Positions 31,634-43,832 are shown, counted from the stretch's first letter. The stretch is 64,000 nt of DNA from Knufia peltigerae (GCA_030247855.1 JAPDRN010000076.1:1-64000); one strand, 5' to 3'. Translations and numbers: made by a program. Notes: generated by a model from the sequence alone, not told the origin.

Positions 31634-32882
31634 CTACGACTTTCCATCCCAGACCCTGGCAAGAAAGCCCTCCATGTCATCAAATTCGTACTCCGGAAAC
31701 AGCTGGTTAAGTTCGGTAGAGACGTCCCACGCACCTTTGGAGCTACTGAGGAGGATCCCGATGGATACTGTCGTTGCCACGTTATTCGCTTGTTCTTCGG
31801 AAATCGAGTGGTGCCGTTTTCCCAGAGCCCACGAGGTCTTGAGAACACCAGCCTCCAGATCTTCCAACCTGACTTTTTCGATGGTGAATGGACGACCTGT
31901 GGTGTCACATCGTGTCAGTCCCCACTGACAATTGTTCGGACGTGTAAATTTGTGCGACCAAAGCAAAACCATACCTCGGATACCTTGTCCGGTTGCAATG
32001 ATCTGAGCAACCGACATTCTGTTGCCGGATATTCCTCCAACTTCGGGCCACCGGCCTTGGTAGTCCACGGCTCGAGCAACAAGAGCAGCGACATCTCGCG
32101 CCGATGTAAGGGTCATGATGGCGTCTTCATGACCGTCTACCACGATTGCTCGGCAGGATTGAAAATCAAAGATGCTTTGCAATGGGTCAATATGCTTTGA
32201 TGTTTTGTACGGGAAGGCAAGGTAATCCAGGAATAGACCGGGCTGAAAGAGAACGTATTCGAGGACCTTTTGCTATCCGTGAGCCAAGCGCGTCAAGACT
32301 TTGTGTGAAGGCCGACTCACTTTGCTTTTCGTGTTGACCTGTCTCAGATACTCTCTGGTTCTCTCTTTCCCACTCCACCACGGCATATCGATCGTGCCGG
32401 CGCTTCGCTACGTCAATCATCACTCACAATGAAGGCTGCATTGACCCAGATATTACCTTCCATATTCACTTGGCACGAAGCGCTTGACACCGGCAGCAAT
32501 CGCCGCATCGATCAATGTCTTCTGAATCTTCCCCTCGGGGTCCGAGAGCGGTTGTATGAAGGAGAGGAGAGTATGGATTTCCCGAAGAGCCTCTACCAAA
32601 AGATTTTGGTCGTTGTAGTTCACTACACGCCATCGGACACCAGGTAGGTCATGGTTCGCAGGAGTATCCTAAGATCAATGAGCATCATAGCCTGGTCGTG
32701 AGTGATCAATCGGAGACACCGACGTTCCTCGTCAAGATTGTAATATTGTGGTTACCTGTAGCAAGCAGAGCATCAATGATCTCTCTAGCAACCTCTGTGG
32801 AATCAAATCAGTACGTCCTGCTACAGTCTCAAATACGTGATTACGCACGCCCTGAGCCACCTGCTATCGCTAATTCCACCAT
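31634..32882 (-). CDS. NmrA-like / isoflavone-reductase-type NAD(P)-binding protein
   Basis: Atypical SDR of the NmrA/isoflavone reductase group; members are either reductases or redox-sensing regulators. Six exons: complement(31634..31896, 31984..32266, 32321..32402, 32457..32668, 32724..32794, 32849..32882), 314 aa, with all phases consistent and introns of 54-87 nt. The N-terminus MVELAIAGGSGQVAREII carries the Rossmann glycine motif, followed by ITILTRN. Family motifs continue with AAIAAGVKRFVPSEYG, TIDMPWWSGKE and EYVLFQPGLFLDYLAFP. The substrate-domain C-terminus is complete. The gene is divergent from the Zn2Cys6 regulator about 0.4-0.6 kb away, which makes that regulator a candidate controller. 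Confidence 0.87.
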
Positions 32883-33249
32883 AATGGTTGAAGAGGAGAA
32901 ATCTTCAATGAACGAGTCCCAACGTTGTTGACGCGAAGAGCTTGAGGGAAAAATAGATTGACAAACAGTTATGAGCTCGGGGGGAAGCAATCAAAGGAGG
33001 GAAACAGACGTGGGCATCAATGCCGACCTTATTACTGTTTCAAATGGCCATTGCCAGCCAGATAGCAACAAGGTCCTCCGCGGAGCAGGTTCATTCATGC
33101 TACAACCGTGAATGAGCTTGGGTTACTTTTCGAGAAGGGCCCGCGGTCATTGTCCGTAGAACTACTCTTGAAGAGGGTAAGGAGCGGGCCGCATTGGTGA
33201 TTCGTGGACAATTTCATTGCCAGAAACGATCATAGTGGCAGACGAGGAG
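32883..33249. promoter_or_regulatory. Divergent promoter, NmrA-like gene / Zn2Cys6 regulator
   Basis: Space between two divergently transcribed genes. I see no clear CGG-pair site to assign. Confidence 0.4.
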
Positions 33250-35765
33250 ATGAGGCAGGAGTATAACTTGCCGTATGCCATATGGCGTACGCTGTACGCA
33301 AGGGGAAGGTCTGTCGAGGAACGTTTCTTTTCCGCCGCGGCGGAGCAACATGCATACCTCACCACCAGAACGTGGCGGTGCTTTCTGAACAGCAGACGCT
33401 TCTCCCATGGGACCGCGGCTTTGAATGCAGTGCGCCCAGCAGATCTTGATTCTCCATGCTCTCGCGAGGCTTCCAAAGCTTCCACGACAGTGGCTGCCTC
33501 CAGCGTTGAAAGCGAAATGGAAAAATCCCCCATATTCAAACGAAGGAAACTCCGCAAAGGCACTAACAGCTGCTGGGAATGCAAACGCAGGAAGATCCGG
33601 TGCACTTTTGCCAATCCTAATGATTCAATTTGTGACTCTTGCAGGAGCCGCGGGACTGGCTGCATTAGCCAGGCATTTCAAAACAATGCTGAGGTCGTCA
33701 CCAACAACTCGGCGAGACTGAATCGCATAGAAGCAGCGATCGCACAACTGAAACGTCGTGCTGGTACAGACACAGTGCTTGAATATGATACGCAGGTTGC
33801 CGCAGCCAAGACTATAGCAAGTGTTTTTGAAGGGGGAACCCAGAGTGTGTCACGTTCTAACAAGAACAACAGCGCACCTGGGAGAGTGGCGAACGAATCA
33901 CTCCCACGTCGAACGATCACACGCGTCCGGGCGTCTTTGTTGTTGCATCTCTGAATGGCAAGACTCAGAAGAGCCGAGACGAAATTTGCAACTACCTTTT
34001 CGCTGTCTGGCCCAGTCAACATGAGCTCGACCTCATCACGAGTCTCGACACCGGAGTTTCTATCCTTTTACACGGTACGGTTTTTGTGCCGTACTCTAGC
34101 TTGCTCAGTTATGGTCTACCAACGTCAGAAGAACTTTTAAGGCTACCATTTCAAAGTTCCCATCCGGTCCTCATGGCACGCAAGTTGTTGATGCTGGGAT
34201 CTTTTCTGCAAAGCATTGCTCCAAAGACCATCAAAGAACTTGGAGCAGAGGGCATACGACTAGATGAAATCATGACCAACGCAGTCGAGATCGTGAACAG
34301 GTTGGTGACAAGCAATGATGACCTTATCTGCTCCGTCGAGGGCATTGAATGCATCATGATTGAGAGCATGTATCAGAATAATGCAGGAAACCTCCGTCAA
34401 GCCTGGCTGACAAATCGCCGGGCTATGGGGATCGCGGAGATGCTGCGCTTGCACGACAGGAACTCACGATGTGCCACTGTCCTTGGAGTCGAAACCCGAG
34501 ATCGTATTGATACAGAATATATGTGGCTTCGACTGGTAACGTCGGATCGCTATCTCTCATTGATGTTGGGTCTCCCGCAAGGCTCTCTGGAGAGTCCCTT
34601 TGCCGGTCCAAAAGCTTTTGGAGGCTGCCCGGCGTTAGAACGACTAGAAAGGCTCGAGTCGCTCATAGGAGGACTTATCATTCAGCGTAACAAGGAGGAC
34701 TTACACAATCTTGAAGCGACACACAAGATAGACAAGCTATTGCAAGACGCAGAGTTTACAATGCCAGCCCGATGGTGGCTTTTCCCAGAATCTGAAACCA
34801 AGCCCGGCTCCGACACAGAAGCATTCATGGAGACTATCCGCATCATCAATCACTTCTCACACTATCATCTTCTCGTGCAGCTTCATCTACCGTTTCTGCT
34901 GCGATCATCGGTCGACGACAAGTGCGACTACAGCAAGATCACCGCAGTAAATGCCAGTCGCGAGATACTTTCTCGCTTCGTACGATTTCGAAGTTCGAAC
35001 GCAAGCTCGACATATTGTCGAGGTATTGATTTTGTCGCCTTTATAGCGAACACGGTATTATGTTTTGCCCACATCAGTGTTCGGAAACACGGTGACATTC
35101 ACATCGGAGAACTTGGGACGACTTTTCAGTTCCTTGTACACCAGCGATCGACCGACCGTGGGCTCATGGAACGGACACTGAAGATCATGGAGGATATGGC
35201 TCAGACCAACGATGACGATATCGCTTTGAGAATTGCTCATATTCTGCAACGACTGCTTACCGTTGAGGCAGCCGTAGCAAATGGCGGGTCCTATAACGCT
35301 AGTCTGATGGCCACTCCGGCCGAGCACGACAATCTTTTGAGTGGCAGTGGTCATGACAGTAGTGGTGATGTGCTTCGTATCAATGTTCCACACATTGGGA
35401 CATTTCAAATTGAGCCGGCTGGATCTGCGAGACATGAACAGAGGTCTCGTGACGGGGATATCCCGCCATCATCGGTATTGAAGACGACAAGTTCAGGTAC
35501 AGACTGCATACGTGGTAGGGTGCCTCCATTCACTTCAGCCGAAGATCAATTTCCGCCGCGGACATTTACGAATGGTGTCTACGGTCAGCACACTGGAGCG
35601 GGATCAATACACAGTAACAGCCTCGGGGAAGGCGTTTGCGACATCAACGAGGGTGATGTCGATTTGGAAGGCCGATCGATGCCTGCCTCAGATGATTGGA
35701 CGTTACAAGGGGTTGACATGACCTTGTTCGAGAATCTTTTTGATGATCAGGGTGAATTTTTATGA
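33250..35765 (+). CDS. Zn2Cys6 transcription factor with fungal-specific domain
   Basis: Nuclear DNA-binding regulator. The zinc cluster is CWECKRRKIRC...CDSCRSRGTGC (C-x2-C-x6-C-x9-C-x2-C-x6-C), preceded by basic KRRKLRKG and followed by a helix that could be a linker or dimerisation element. Two in-frame starts are possible: 33250 (819 aa) or 33517 (730 aa, MEKSPIFKRRK, closer to the finger and more usual). The frame must shift before the middle domain. A 56-nt GC-AG intron (33817..33872, GCAAGT, branch TTCTAAC, acceptor CAACAG) does this exactly. Exon 2 then reads VFVVASLNGKTQKSRDEI, FAVWPSQHELDLI and LLRLPFQSSHPVLMARKLLML, typical of the fungal-specific domain. The C-terminus is acidic. 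Target unknown. Confidence 0.83.
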
Positions 35766-36190
35766 CCTTTGATGAGCACCACATTCCAATAGCATGCATG
35801 ACCTTCAAAGGCCCACCCTGGTCATTATTGATGCTACAAGGACGATTTCTTACATGTAAGTAGCAGGGTCTTGAGCGGATGGATTTGTAGAGATGAAGCG
35901 GAGGAGGGTTGTTTTGCCGAGGTTAAAATATGTATATACATGAACGACCAACTCGAGTTTGACAAGTGAATCTCACTACACGACTACATTGACCACAACG
36001 GAGATACCAATATCAATCAGCAGTTCGTCTCGAATTCACTGTTGTAATACACACTGAAGATCTTTTTGTGTGGTGCCAATCATTTACGTTGATCCATCTG
36101 GCGCTCACAAGATCAAGATTCATCAACGACTAACTACGTATTGAGTGCACTACATCACTCCACTAGCACCAAAAAGCTTTGTATGACAGT
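35766..36190. other. Intergenic, promoter of the alpha/beta hydrolase
   Basis: Tandem genes on the same strand; there is nothing beyond 3' flank and promoter sequence. Confidence 0.45.
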
Positions 36191-37012
36191 ATGCCTTACC
36201 TCAAGAATGGCAATGCGAGAATCTACTATGAAGTGCACGGGACGAACGAGGGGAGAAGCCCTCTACTCCTGACCCACGGGTACTCTTCGACGTCGGAAAT
36301 GTGGAAGGGTCAGGTCGAGGAGTTGTCCAAGTCGTTCAGACTTGTCGTCTGGGACATGAGGGGCCACGGCCTCACCGAAGTGGACCCCGCGGATGACCAA
36401 ACGGCTTACAGCGAACGAACCACCATGAGCGACATGTCGGCGTTGCTCGACCACGTGGTGGCCGATCCCGACGAGAAAGTCATCGTCGGCGGCCTCTCTC
36501 TGGGAGGTTACATGTCCCTGGCCTTTTACCGGTCGCACCCCGAGAGGGTGAAGGCGTTGTTGATTATCGACACCGGACCCGGGTTCAAAAAGGATTCGGC
36601 CCGTGACGCTTGGAACGAGACTGCCTTTGCCACGGCCGACAAGTTCTCCAAAGGCGGTTTGGAGGTGTTGAGGTCCATGAGCGCGGAGAGGGCGTCCGTG
36701 AATCATCGGTCCGCCCACGGTCTGGTCATGGCCGCCAGGGGAATGTTGACCCAGCGAGATTCTTCCGTCATCGATTCTCTGGCGGCCGTAAAGGTCCCGG
36801 CTCTGGTAGTGGTGGGCGCGGAGGACAAGCCCTTTCTGGCGGCGAGCCAGTACATGACGAACAAAATCCCGGGGGCGAAAAAGGTCGTGGTCCCCGACGC
36901 GGGACACGCCGTCAACATTGACCAACCCAAGAGGTTTTTGGAGGCCGTCATGCCGTTTCTGAACGAGGTCGAGAACCGACAAAACGAACCAAAGGCAAAG
37001 GCATTGCTTTGA
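36191..37012 (+). CDS. Alpha/beta-hydrolase fold protein
   Basis: Single exon, 273 aa from the ATG at 36191; the in-frame codon at 36179 is TTG. The fold and triad are complete: oxyanion strand LLLTHGYSSTSEMW, WDMRGHG, nucleophile elbow GGLSLGGYMS (Ser in GLSLGG), acid in VVGAEDKPF and His in PDAGHAVNID. There is no signal peptide, so it is probably cytosolic. It resembles the enol-lactonase/haloperoxidase-like class with a small lid, but the substrate is not predictable. High GC at third positions compared with the preceding regulator gene. It converges on the HET gene, with 78 bp between stops. Confidence 0.85.
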   Translation: MPYLKNGNARIYYEVHGTNEGRSPLLLTHGYSSTSEMWKGQVEELSKSFRLVVWDMRGHGLTEVDPADDQTAYSERTTMSDMSALLDHVVADPDEKVIVGGLSLGGYMSLAFYRSHPERVKALLIIDTGPGFKKDSARDAWNETAFATADKFSKGGLEVLRSMSAERASVNHRSAHGLVMAARGMLTQRDSSVIDSLAAVKVPALVVVGAEDKPFLAASQYMTNKIPGAKKVVVPDAGHAVNIDQPKRFLEAVMPFLNEVENRQNEPKAKALL

Positions 37013-37090
37013 ATTATTACTTGGTTTCAATGAATGAATCATGACAAAGAAAAAAAAAGAGGGATTGACTACGTCGGGTCGGATCTTGTC

Positions 37091-39304
37091 CTATGCCAAA
37101 CATATCCATTCCTTTTTGAAATTGAACCTCTCAATCGCCGCTCTTTCATCGGTGTCCAACATGAAACTATCCTTTTTGCCCATTTCGTCATAAACGTCAC
37201 CCAGGTAGTCCAACTGGAACATTCCAATCCGCTCATAGTGACCTTCCAGTTTGCGTAAGAGAAGTGCGATACCATACTTCTTCCGCTCATCATCATACGG
37301 TACGAACAAGACACATTTCGAGGGCTGCTGGACAAGTTCGGCGTGAAGACTGTCGTTCAATTTACTGGTCTCGGAGGAGCAGGTATACCCTAGCGAAACA
37401 CTAGCGTAACGCACTTTGCCTCCAGGGAGTCGCTGTATGGGTACGACGTACTTCTGATCTTTGGAGGCGTTGGCGGTAGGGAGATGGCGAACTTGCACCA
37501 TACAGGTCTGCGCGTGAAGTTGTATGTACTGCGACACGGGGAAAATGCCGTCTTCAGGACGACTGCGAGCCACAAAGTCTTCCCACTTGATGACGTCGGT
37601 ACTGCCGCCCTTGTCGGCCAGCAGCAGCACTTCTATGTTGTCGTCGACCGGTCTGTCGATACCCTCGTAACGGAAACTCCCCGTCCAACCGACCCACGAC
37701 CAACTTGGGAATCTTCCTGGTCTTCTGCCCTCGGGTATCCAATAATTCCACAGGAGTGCCGACAAGAAGGATTTGGTTGTGGGAGGACCGGTGATGGCGA
37801 GACCTGCGTAGCTGCGGAATTTGGGGTCCACGTCCAGTCTTGCAAAAGCCCGCAACACCCCCGCAATGGCATTGAGGCCGTCCGACTCAAAACTCATGTC
37901 TTTGCTGGCGTACGCCGAGAGAATGTCCCGTACTTGACGAGCACTCCCGCGAGACGACGACGAGTTCCGGCTCACGAGCCAGTCAAAGAAGCCAAAAGAA
38001 GAATCCATGCTCGTGCGAGGTCTTTGGGAGGGGTCTTCGAACGGGACACTCAAGGTCTCGATACAAAGCATGCTGCGGCACAGGAAGTATACCTTTTCAT
38101 CAGTGAAGATGAGCCGGCGTCGGGATAACAAGGCCTCCTGAAAACACCAGGCGCGCTTCCACCATGGACTAGTGTAAAGCATGGAGTCGAAGTCGGTCAG
38201 AGTAGACGCGAATACGTCCTTTCCGACCGTGGCGAACGGCTGTTGAGTTCGTTTCCGGGATCCCACACCTGGTAATCCGTACTCAATGTCATCACCTGCG
38301 GCGGCTACGATGACAAGATCAGCACCACTGTAGATGATGTCCATCTTGCTGATCTGCTCTTTCATGAGTCCGGGAGGTATGCAATATCTGTCGACCCAGA
38401 GGTAGCGCAGGCCAAGTTTCCTGGTGACCGTCACGGCGTCTCGGATGGTTTGTGGAAGCAATCGCCACACAAGGTCGTCTCCTTCGAGTTGTTCTTTGAC
38501 TCCCCCCCGTCCCCACACGTAGCTCAACGCAGCGTACTTCTGACGCGGGTTTGCATTGGTGAGTTTCGGAGGTAGTGACACACAATCAATCAAACGAAGA
38601 TGCGGCACCGTCTCTGTAGACTGTAAGTCGCAGGTTGTTCCTTGGTGGTTACTATCACAGAGTGAAAGCCATGTCTGTATGGTACGGTAATTGATAATGT
38701 CGGGGTCGATGAGCACCGGCCTCAAGTGGCTAGAGGACGTTGCGTCGTCGCCGGCAGCCGCCAAACCGATACAGGCACCAAAACCTGCCAGTTGTGAAAA
38801 ATTGGATCTGGGAGCGGATGAAGGATCGAGGTACCAGAATTTGCCCGTGGCAGGTGGTGCTGTTACACTCCCGGAACCGAGTGGCTGAGGCTGCTTGACT
38901 GCAAAGACCAGCCGTCGTAGGTCGTAAAGGCGGGCCTCCATCGGGCCATTGATGTATTGATAGTCAAACGCATGCATGGCAAAGAGCCTGCACAGTGGAC
39001 AATCTGCATTCAGCATTTCGGCAGGGTATCCCCATTCCTTGCGCGCCATGCGATTTTTATGTCCACCTTCGGCATCCCACAATTTCCGAGGCCTTCGCCC
39101 GTCAACCCTCAGTGACCATTTCAGACAACGCAAGCAGATATTCCCCTTGTCATCCTTGGTGAATTTGTTATACCCATACTCTCCGATGGACTGTGGCTTT
39201 CTAAATGGAATGGAAAGCTCGAAAGATGGATCTTTTGTGAGATTTGTAGGGTTGGCAATGACATCAAAGGAAGCCACTGAAGCGGGTCGACGTAGACGAT
39301 CCAT
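37091..39304 (-). CDS. HET-domain (heterokaryon incompatibility) protein
   Basis: Single exon, 737 aa. HET proteins trigger cell death after fusion of genetically different hyphae, and many have unknown roles. The N-terminus has paired cysteines (ICLRCLKWSL and DCPLCRLF, about residues 58-105) often seen before HET domains. The HET core starts at about residue 257 with KYAALSYVWGRGG, followed by LPQTIRDAVTVTRKLGLRYLWVDRYCIPPG, MDIIYSGADLVIVAAAG and SPWWKRAWCFQEALLSRRRLIF. The canonical WIDxxCI is here WVDRYCI. The C-terminal 330 aa has no repeat domain (no WD40, ankyrin or TPR), so its partner is unclear. Confidence 0.88.
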   Translation of the reverse strand: MDRLRRPASVASFDVIANPTNLTKDPSFELSIPFRKPQSIGEYGYNKFTKDDKGNICLRCLKWSLRVDGRRPRKLWDAEGGHKNRMARKEWGYPAEMLNADCPLCRLFAMHAFDYQYINGPMEARLYDLRRLVFAVKQPQPLGSGSVTAPPATGKFWYLDPSSAPRSNFSQLAGFGACIGLAAAGDDATSSSHLRPVLIDPDIINYRTIQTWLSLCDSNHQGTTCDLQSTETVPHLRLIDCVSLPPKLTNANPRQKYAALSYVWGRGGVKEQLEGDDLVWRLLPQTIRDAVTVTRKLGLRYLWVDRYCIPPGLMKEQISKMDIIYSGADLVIVAAAGDDIEYGLPGVGSRKRTQQPFATVGKDVFASTLTDFDSMLYTSPWWKRAWCFQEALLSRRRLIFTDEKVYFLCRSMLCIETLSVPFEDPSQRPRTSMDSSFGFFDWLVSRNSSSSRGSARQVRDILSAYASKDMSFESDGLNAIAGVLRAFARLDVDPKFRSYAGLAITGPPTTKSFLSALLWNYWIPEGRRPGRFPSWSWVGWTGSFRYEGIDRPVDDNIEVLLLADKGGSTDVIKWEDFVARSRPEDGIFPVSQYIQLHAQTCMVQVRHLPTANASKDQKYVVPIQRLPGGKVRYASVSLGYTCSSETSKLNDSLHAELVQQPSKCVLFVPYDDERKKYGIALLLRKLEGHYERIGMFQLDYLGDVYDEMGKKDSFMLDTDERAAIERFNFKKEWICLA

Positions 39305-39974
39305 ATTGAAGTATGGCTACATGACTCCCATTGAAGAACACCGGATTGGTGAAGCACAGAATCAATTCGTAGTTGTCTCACCCTAAGGAACACATAAATT
39401 GGATACGGAGTGCAGTGAAAGAAACACAATTCAATTCATGTCCGATGGTAAGCTGGGCGGTGACACAAGGCTGCAGCCTTATCATGTGACGAGGCTGTGT
39501 CAGGCTGCCCTATAGAAAGGGGCTCTCTGCCCTGCACCTCGATCCGAGTCTTGAACAGAAGCGCACTTCAATCTCCAAGAAATACCTGCCAAACACGCGC
39601 AGTACAGACAAAGCTATGTTATTAATATATATAACGACGCTGTGCAACCGTCAACGTGACTCTGGAGCTCTCTTACCTGGTCTGATTAGCCCAACGTTTG
39701 ATGAGCGAGTACTCGACATTGTTTGAAATATTCAGACAATCATGCAGTACTGTGAACGAGGGTTTGTATCTTTGAACACAAAGACGGTGAACACGACTGG
39801 TGCGGCAGTACATTCACAGCCTCGCGGCTTGAGCGGACGAGAACAAAGAAACACCATCGAGTGAACACTTTGTGACCTTCTCATCCATCACAAGCATAGC
39901 AACTCTAGTGGTGATATAACCTCTTCTTGATCCACGATCTATTCCAGAATTGATATTTCGATACATTCGAAACC
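39305..39974. other. Divergent promoter, HET gene / BTB gene
   Basis: About 670 bp with no supported gene; one degenerate ATACGGAGTG copy near 39404. An AT-rich patch (TTAATATATATAACG) lies at 39620-39637. Confidence 0.5.
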
Positions 39975-41004
39975 ATGGCGGAACCAAAGGCAATCTCGAA
40001 TAAAATTAGAAACTTCAACTTCCTCAAGGATGAAGAGTTTTGCGACTTTACAATCTGTTGTCAAGGTGTCGCTTTCCGTGTCCACCGCCTGTTCATTGCA
40101 CAAGCATCCCCTTACTTCAAGACCGTTTGCACCGGGCCCTTTCAGGTAAGCAAAGAAACAAAGTCGGCGTCCGAACATGAGCACGGGATATGCTAACAAA
40201 AGCTTTCAGGAGGCGATGGCCCAAAAGATTGACTTTCCAGAAGAGATACCTTCAGTCATGAGCCGGGTGATCTACTACATCTACACCAGCAAATATGATC
40301 CCATGTACGTTCCACACATCTACACATTGCGTTGTCTCGATCCTCCTGAGCTTCAAATTGACGATCTCGACATTCGGCTCGACGACGATATCCTCATGAC
40401 AACGGCTCCTCCACAAGACACAGCAGCAGGAGTAGGGGCAGGAACAGGAGCAGACGCGACTTCCAGCACAGCCAGAGTCACCATCCACTCGTCGAACAAG
40501 ATTGAAGAAAAATTGTACATCAAGCAACTCGGCAGAGCCATGAAGGTGGGAATCATGGTATACAAATTTGCAGACATGGCTCAAATGGAGCACCTGAAGC
40601 ACTTGGCCGCCAGTCGCTTCCTGGACGACCTCAAAAAGGCCTATCGTGTAGACGACTTCCACAGCGTCGTTAGCATGCTGTACGAGAACACCAATTACAA
40701 TGACAAGGTCATTAGGATGCCAGCGACTCAATTCCTCCTGAGCAAGTACGACGATATCAACAACCATCGCGAGACCACCCGCGTCATGGACGACCACAAT
40801 GCCGGCATGAGGCAGATGTTTCACGACTTCCGGGGAGAATGGGAAAAGGAGTTTGGACAGTGGGCGGCCGGATTGGTGAGCGGGTTGAACGGCAACGAGC
40901 TCCTGCGTTGCAAACATCAGAAGAAGGTGACTTTTGTCCTTCCCACGTCCACGGACAAACCAGGACAAATCACCTATGGCTATAGTTGTCCGCTGTGCCG
41001 ATAG
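39975..41004 (+). CDS. BTB/POZ domain protein
   Basis: Two exons: 39975..40145 and 40210..41004, with a 64-nt intron (GTAAGC...CTAACAAAAGCTTTCAG) giving 321 aa. The BTB fold opens with CDFTICCQGVAFRVHRLFIAQASPYFKTV and continues across the intron with KIDFPEEIPSVMSRVIYYIYTSKYD, matching the family A1-A5 region. A low-complexity acidic/Ala-Gly segment (about 120-150) interrupts before a helical C-terminal half. The last residues have two CxxC-like elements (LLRCKH and YSCPLCR). Such fungal BTB proteins are often lineage-specific; Cul3 adaptor function is possible but not shown. Confidence 0.82.
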
Positions 41005-41807
41005 GGTGGAGCGGGATGAGATGATTAGATGGTCGTGTGTGAGTAGTAATGGCACTGCTTCATAACATGTCATGTTCTTGACTGCCTCCAATTGCATAGT
41101 GTACCTACCTACTTTATGTGAACAGGAACCTCGGCCCGGTGTAACCCCCTCCCCCAGGTAGAAGACTGCTGTCTCATAAGGTGATTTCCGATAATACCCA
41201 TAGCGAGTAAAACCAAGGGAACGGACGGTACGCCCACTTCACTATCCGTGTATCGAAGCGAGAAGGATCCACAGTGTATTAAGCAGGGAAAATGTCTCCT
41301 GGGAATGTGTCGGTGTATAAGTACAAGTAAAGTTCTCCTCCGCATTTTCTACCCCAGTGACCCTCCCCTTCTCAACGACGCCAGGGGTGTGTGTGAAGGG
41401 CCAATAGACCTCCAGGGTGAATAGGTACTTCATTTAGCGGGCAAGTCTCTTCCATCTGGGGGTGGGAACTCGTGTCGGATAAGGAAGGGCAATGTTGGGG
41501 TAAGTGATGCCTGTGGCGGTTCTTCCCCAATCAAAATGTAGAAAGTAATAATACAATATACACCAATGATTCAAATTGGGGGGGGCGTTTCGCTAATCTG
41601 ATCGGAGTAAGTGGGGGGGCCGGGGGGGGGGAATGATTTGGAGCAGGGAGATGGTGGTGGACGGTGGACGACGAGACAATAATGTCTACTTTATACCATA
41701 ACATACTTTGTATTCTTCATCCAGGATTGAACCCAACTTTAGAGGTTGATCCAAATGTCCGACCTCGTTGAAAACCAAGTTTTATTACAACTTGTTTCGT
41801 AAATAAA
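41005..41807. other. Intergenic, P450 promoter
   Basis: No gene is supported. G-rich runs lie at about 41578-41632. The last 100 bp precede the P450 start. Confidence 0.5.
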
Positions 41808-43832
41808 ATGTTGTCGATACCCGATAATCTGGTGACGGCGCCACCAGGCTTCGCGCTCTTCGCTGCCATCGCGTTTCTCTCCGTCGCCGCCATCGTCGCT
41901 TGGGAAGTCATTAGCATCCGTGGCCCTCGCACACCCAAGGGACTCAGGAGACCACCGCAACCGTCGGGTGCGACTTTACTCGGTGGCCACGCTCATCTCT
42001 GGGGATCGAACGTGAGCCACAACCCGAGTGAGAATCAATTGGTCAAATGGGCCCGAGAGTATGGAGAGATTTACGAAATCCGACTCGGTGTCGAGCGTTG
42101 GGTGATTGTCAACTCGCCAGAAGCTGTAAAGGTTTGTTTTTTTCGCCCCATTACAAGTTACAACACTCCCTCGTGAGCAAAGATCAAGTGTGCTAATGTT
42201 TTTCTGGATTAGGACATCTTTGACAAGAATGGCGCCTTGACAGGAAGTCGACCGGCTCTCAGGGTCATGAATATTCTTTCTGGTGGTTACAGGATGTTGG
42301 TCATGGTATGAGCTACGACCTATACCCGATTCCCATTGTCAAAATTTGACCCAAAACTGACTCTTCTTCAAAGCCATACGGCAAACAATGGCGCAACATT
42401 CGAGCCATCGCCCATCGATGCCTGAATCTAAAATCGGCCGACGCCATGAAACCGTCGTCCAGTCTCGAATCCCACCGGTACCTACTCGACGTCCTGCAGG
42501 ACCCGGTCAATTTCCTCAGCCACGTCAAGAGGTACACGTCGAGTGTCATCATGTTTTCAATCTACGGCCGACGTGTCCTGGATCTCAACGACCCGGTCCT
42601 CAAGGCCATCTACGACGAGCTCGGTCACTTCTCCGAGGCCAGCAGCCAGATCCAGACCGTGGACAAGTTCCCCGTCCTCGAACACCTGCCGAGGTCACTG
42701 CAGTGGTGGCGGCCCAAGTGGGAGGCTTACCACCAAAAGGAAGTCGAGCTCTGGATGGGCCTGTGGAACGATCTCAAGAAACAGTTGAACGCCGGCATCC
42801 GAACGGGTTGTTTTGCCGAAAAGTTTCAAGAAGAGGATTACCTCGCCATGGGTATCTCTGAGGTTCAAGCGGCTTACGTGGCGGGAAGTATGATTGAAGC
42901 CGGAAGTGGTATGTAATTGTTTTCTTCTCTTCACCTTTTTCCAAAGAGGGCTAGCTTAACGTCCATCTCAGATACTACTCAACTGTCCATGAATAGTATG
43001 ATTTTGGCAATGGTCGCATATCCAGAAGTTGTTCCCAAGGCACAAAAGGAACTGGACGCCGTCGTTGGTGACCGTCTACCTCAGTTTGAGGACATGCCGA
43101 ATTTGCCTTATATTCGAGCAATGGTCAAGGAGGTTCTCCGTTGGCGAAGTGTCAGCAATGATCACGTCCGTCACGTTACATCGGTAGGTCGGATTCTTTT
43201 CCTTTTTCTTCTTCTTTTTCTCCTGGCTTCAAGCATTGGGATCGTGTGAACATAACTGACCGACCTCGTGACAACCAGGGCGATGTCGTCTACAAGGATT
43301 ATTTCATTCCAGAGGGGACATCGGTGGTAATCAATCACTGGTGAGTGTCTGCCACCACACAAAGGAACCTCGAATCTCCGAGAAGGTACACACGAAAAAC
43401 ATCTGTATAGGAAGCTGACTCTTGTTGTCCTTTGCACGTGGTCATAGGGCCCTACACTTCGACCCCGAACTCTTCCCGGACCCGGAACGGTTCAACCCTG
43501 ACAGATTCTACGACACTCCGGTCAACAACCTCACGGCGGGAGAGTGCATCCACACCAACGACGTCAAACTCCGAGACCATTGGTCCTTCGGCGCCGGTCG
43601 CCGCGTCTGCGCGGGCTACAACCTGGCGGAGAATTCCCTCCTCATCCTGACGGCGAGACTGCTGTGGGCGTTTGACGTCCTCCCCGCCGTCGACAAGGCC
43701 ACCGGTCGACCCGTGAAATATGACGTTTGGAATTATACCCCGACCAGGTTGTTCGGACCGAAACCGTTTCCGGTGGATTTCAAAGTTCGGAGTGAGGAGA
43801 AGAAGAAGATTATCCTGGCGGCAAGAGGGTAG
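41808..43832 (+). CDS. Cytochrome P450 monooxygenase
   Basis: ER-anchored haem-thiolate monooxygenase. Six exons: 41808..42131, 42213..42305, 42374..42908, 42972..43183, 43279..43340, 43448..43832, giving 536 aa with all phases consistent. One N-terminal hydrophobic anchor (FALFAAIAFLSVAAIVAW) is followed by the proline hinge PRTPKGLRRPP. Diagnostic motifs: I-helix GSMIEAGSDTTQ (split by an intron), K-helix ExxR in KEVLRWRSVS, PERF region FNPDRF, and haem loop FGAGRRVCAG. It resembles the fungal group annotated as O-methylsterigmatocystin oxidoreductase-like, but no biosynthetic cluster surrounds it, so the substrate is open. Confidence 0.9.
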
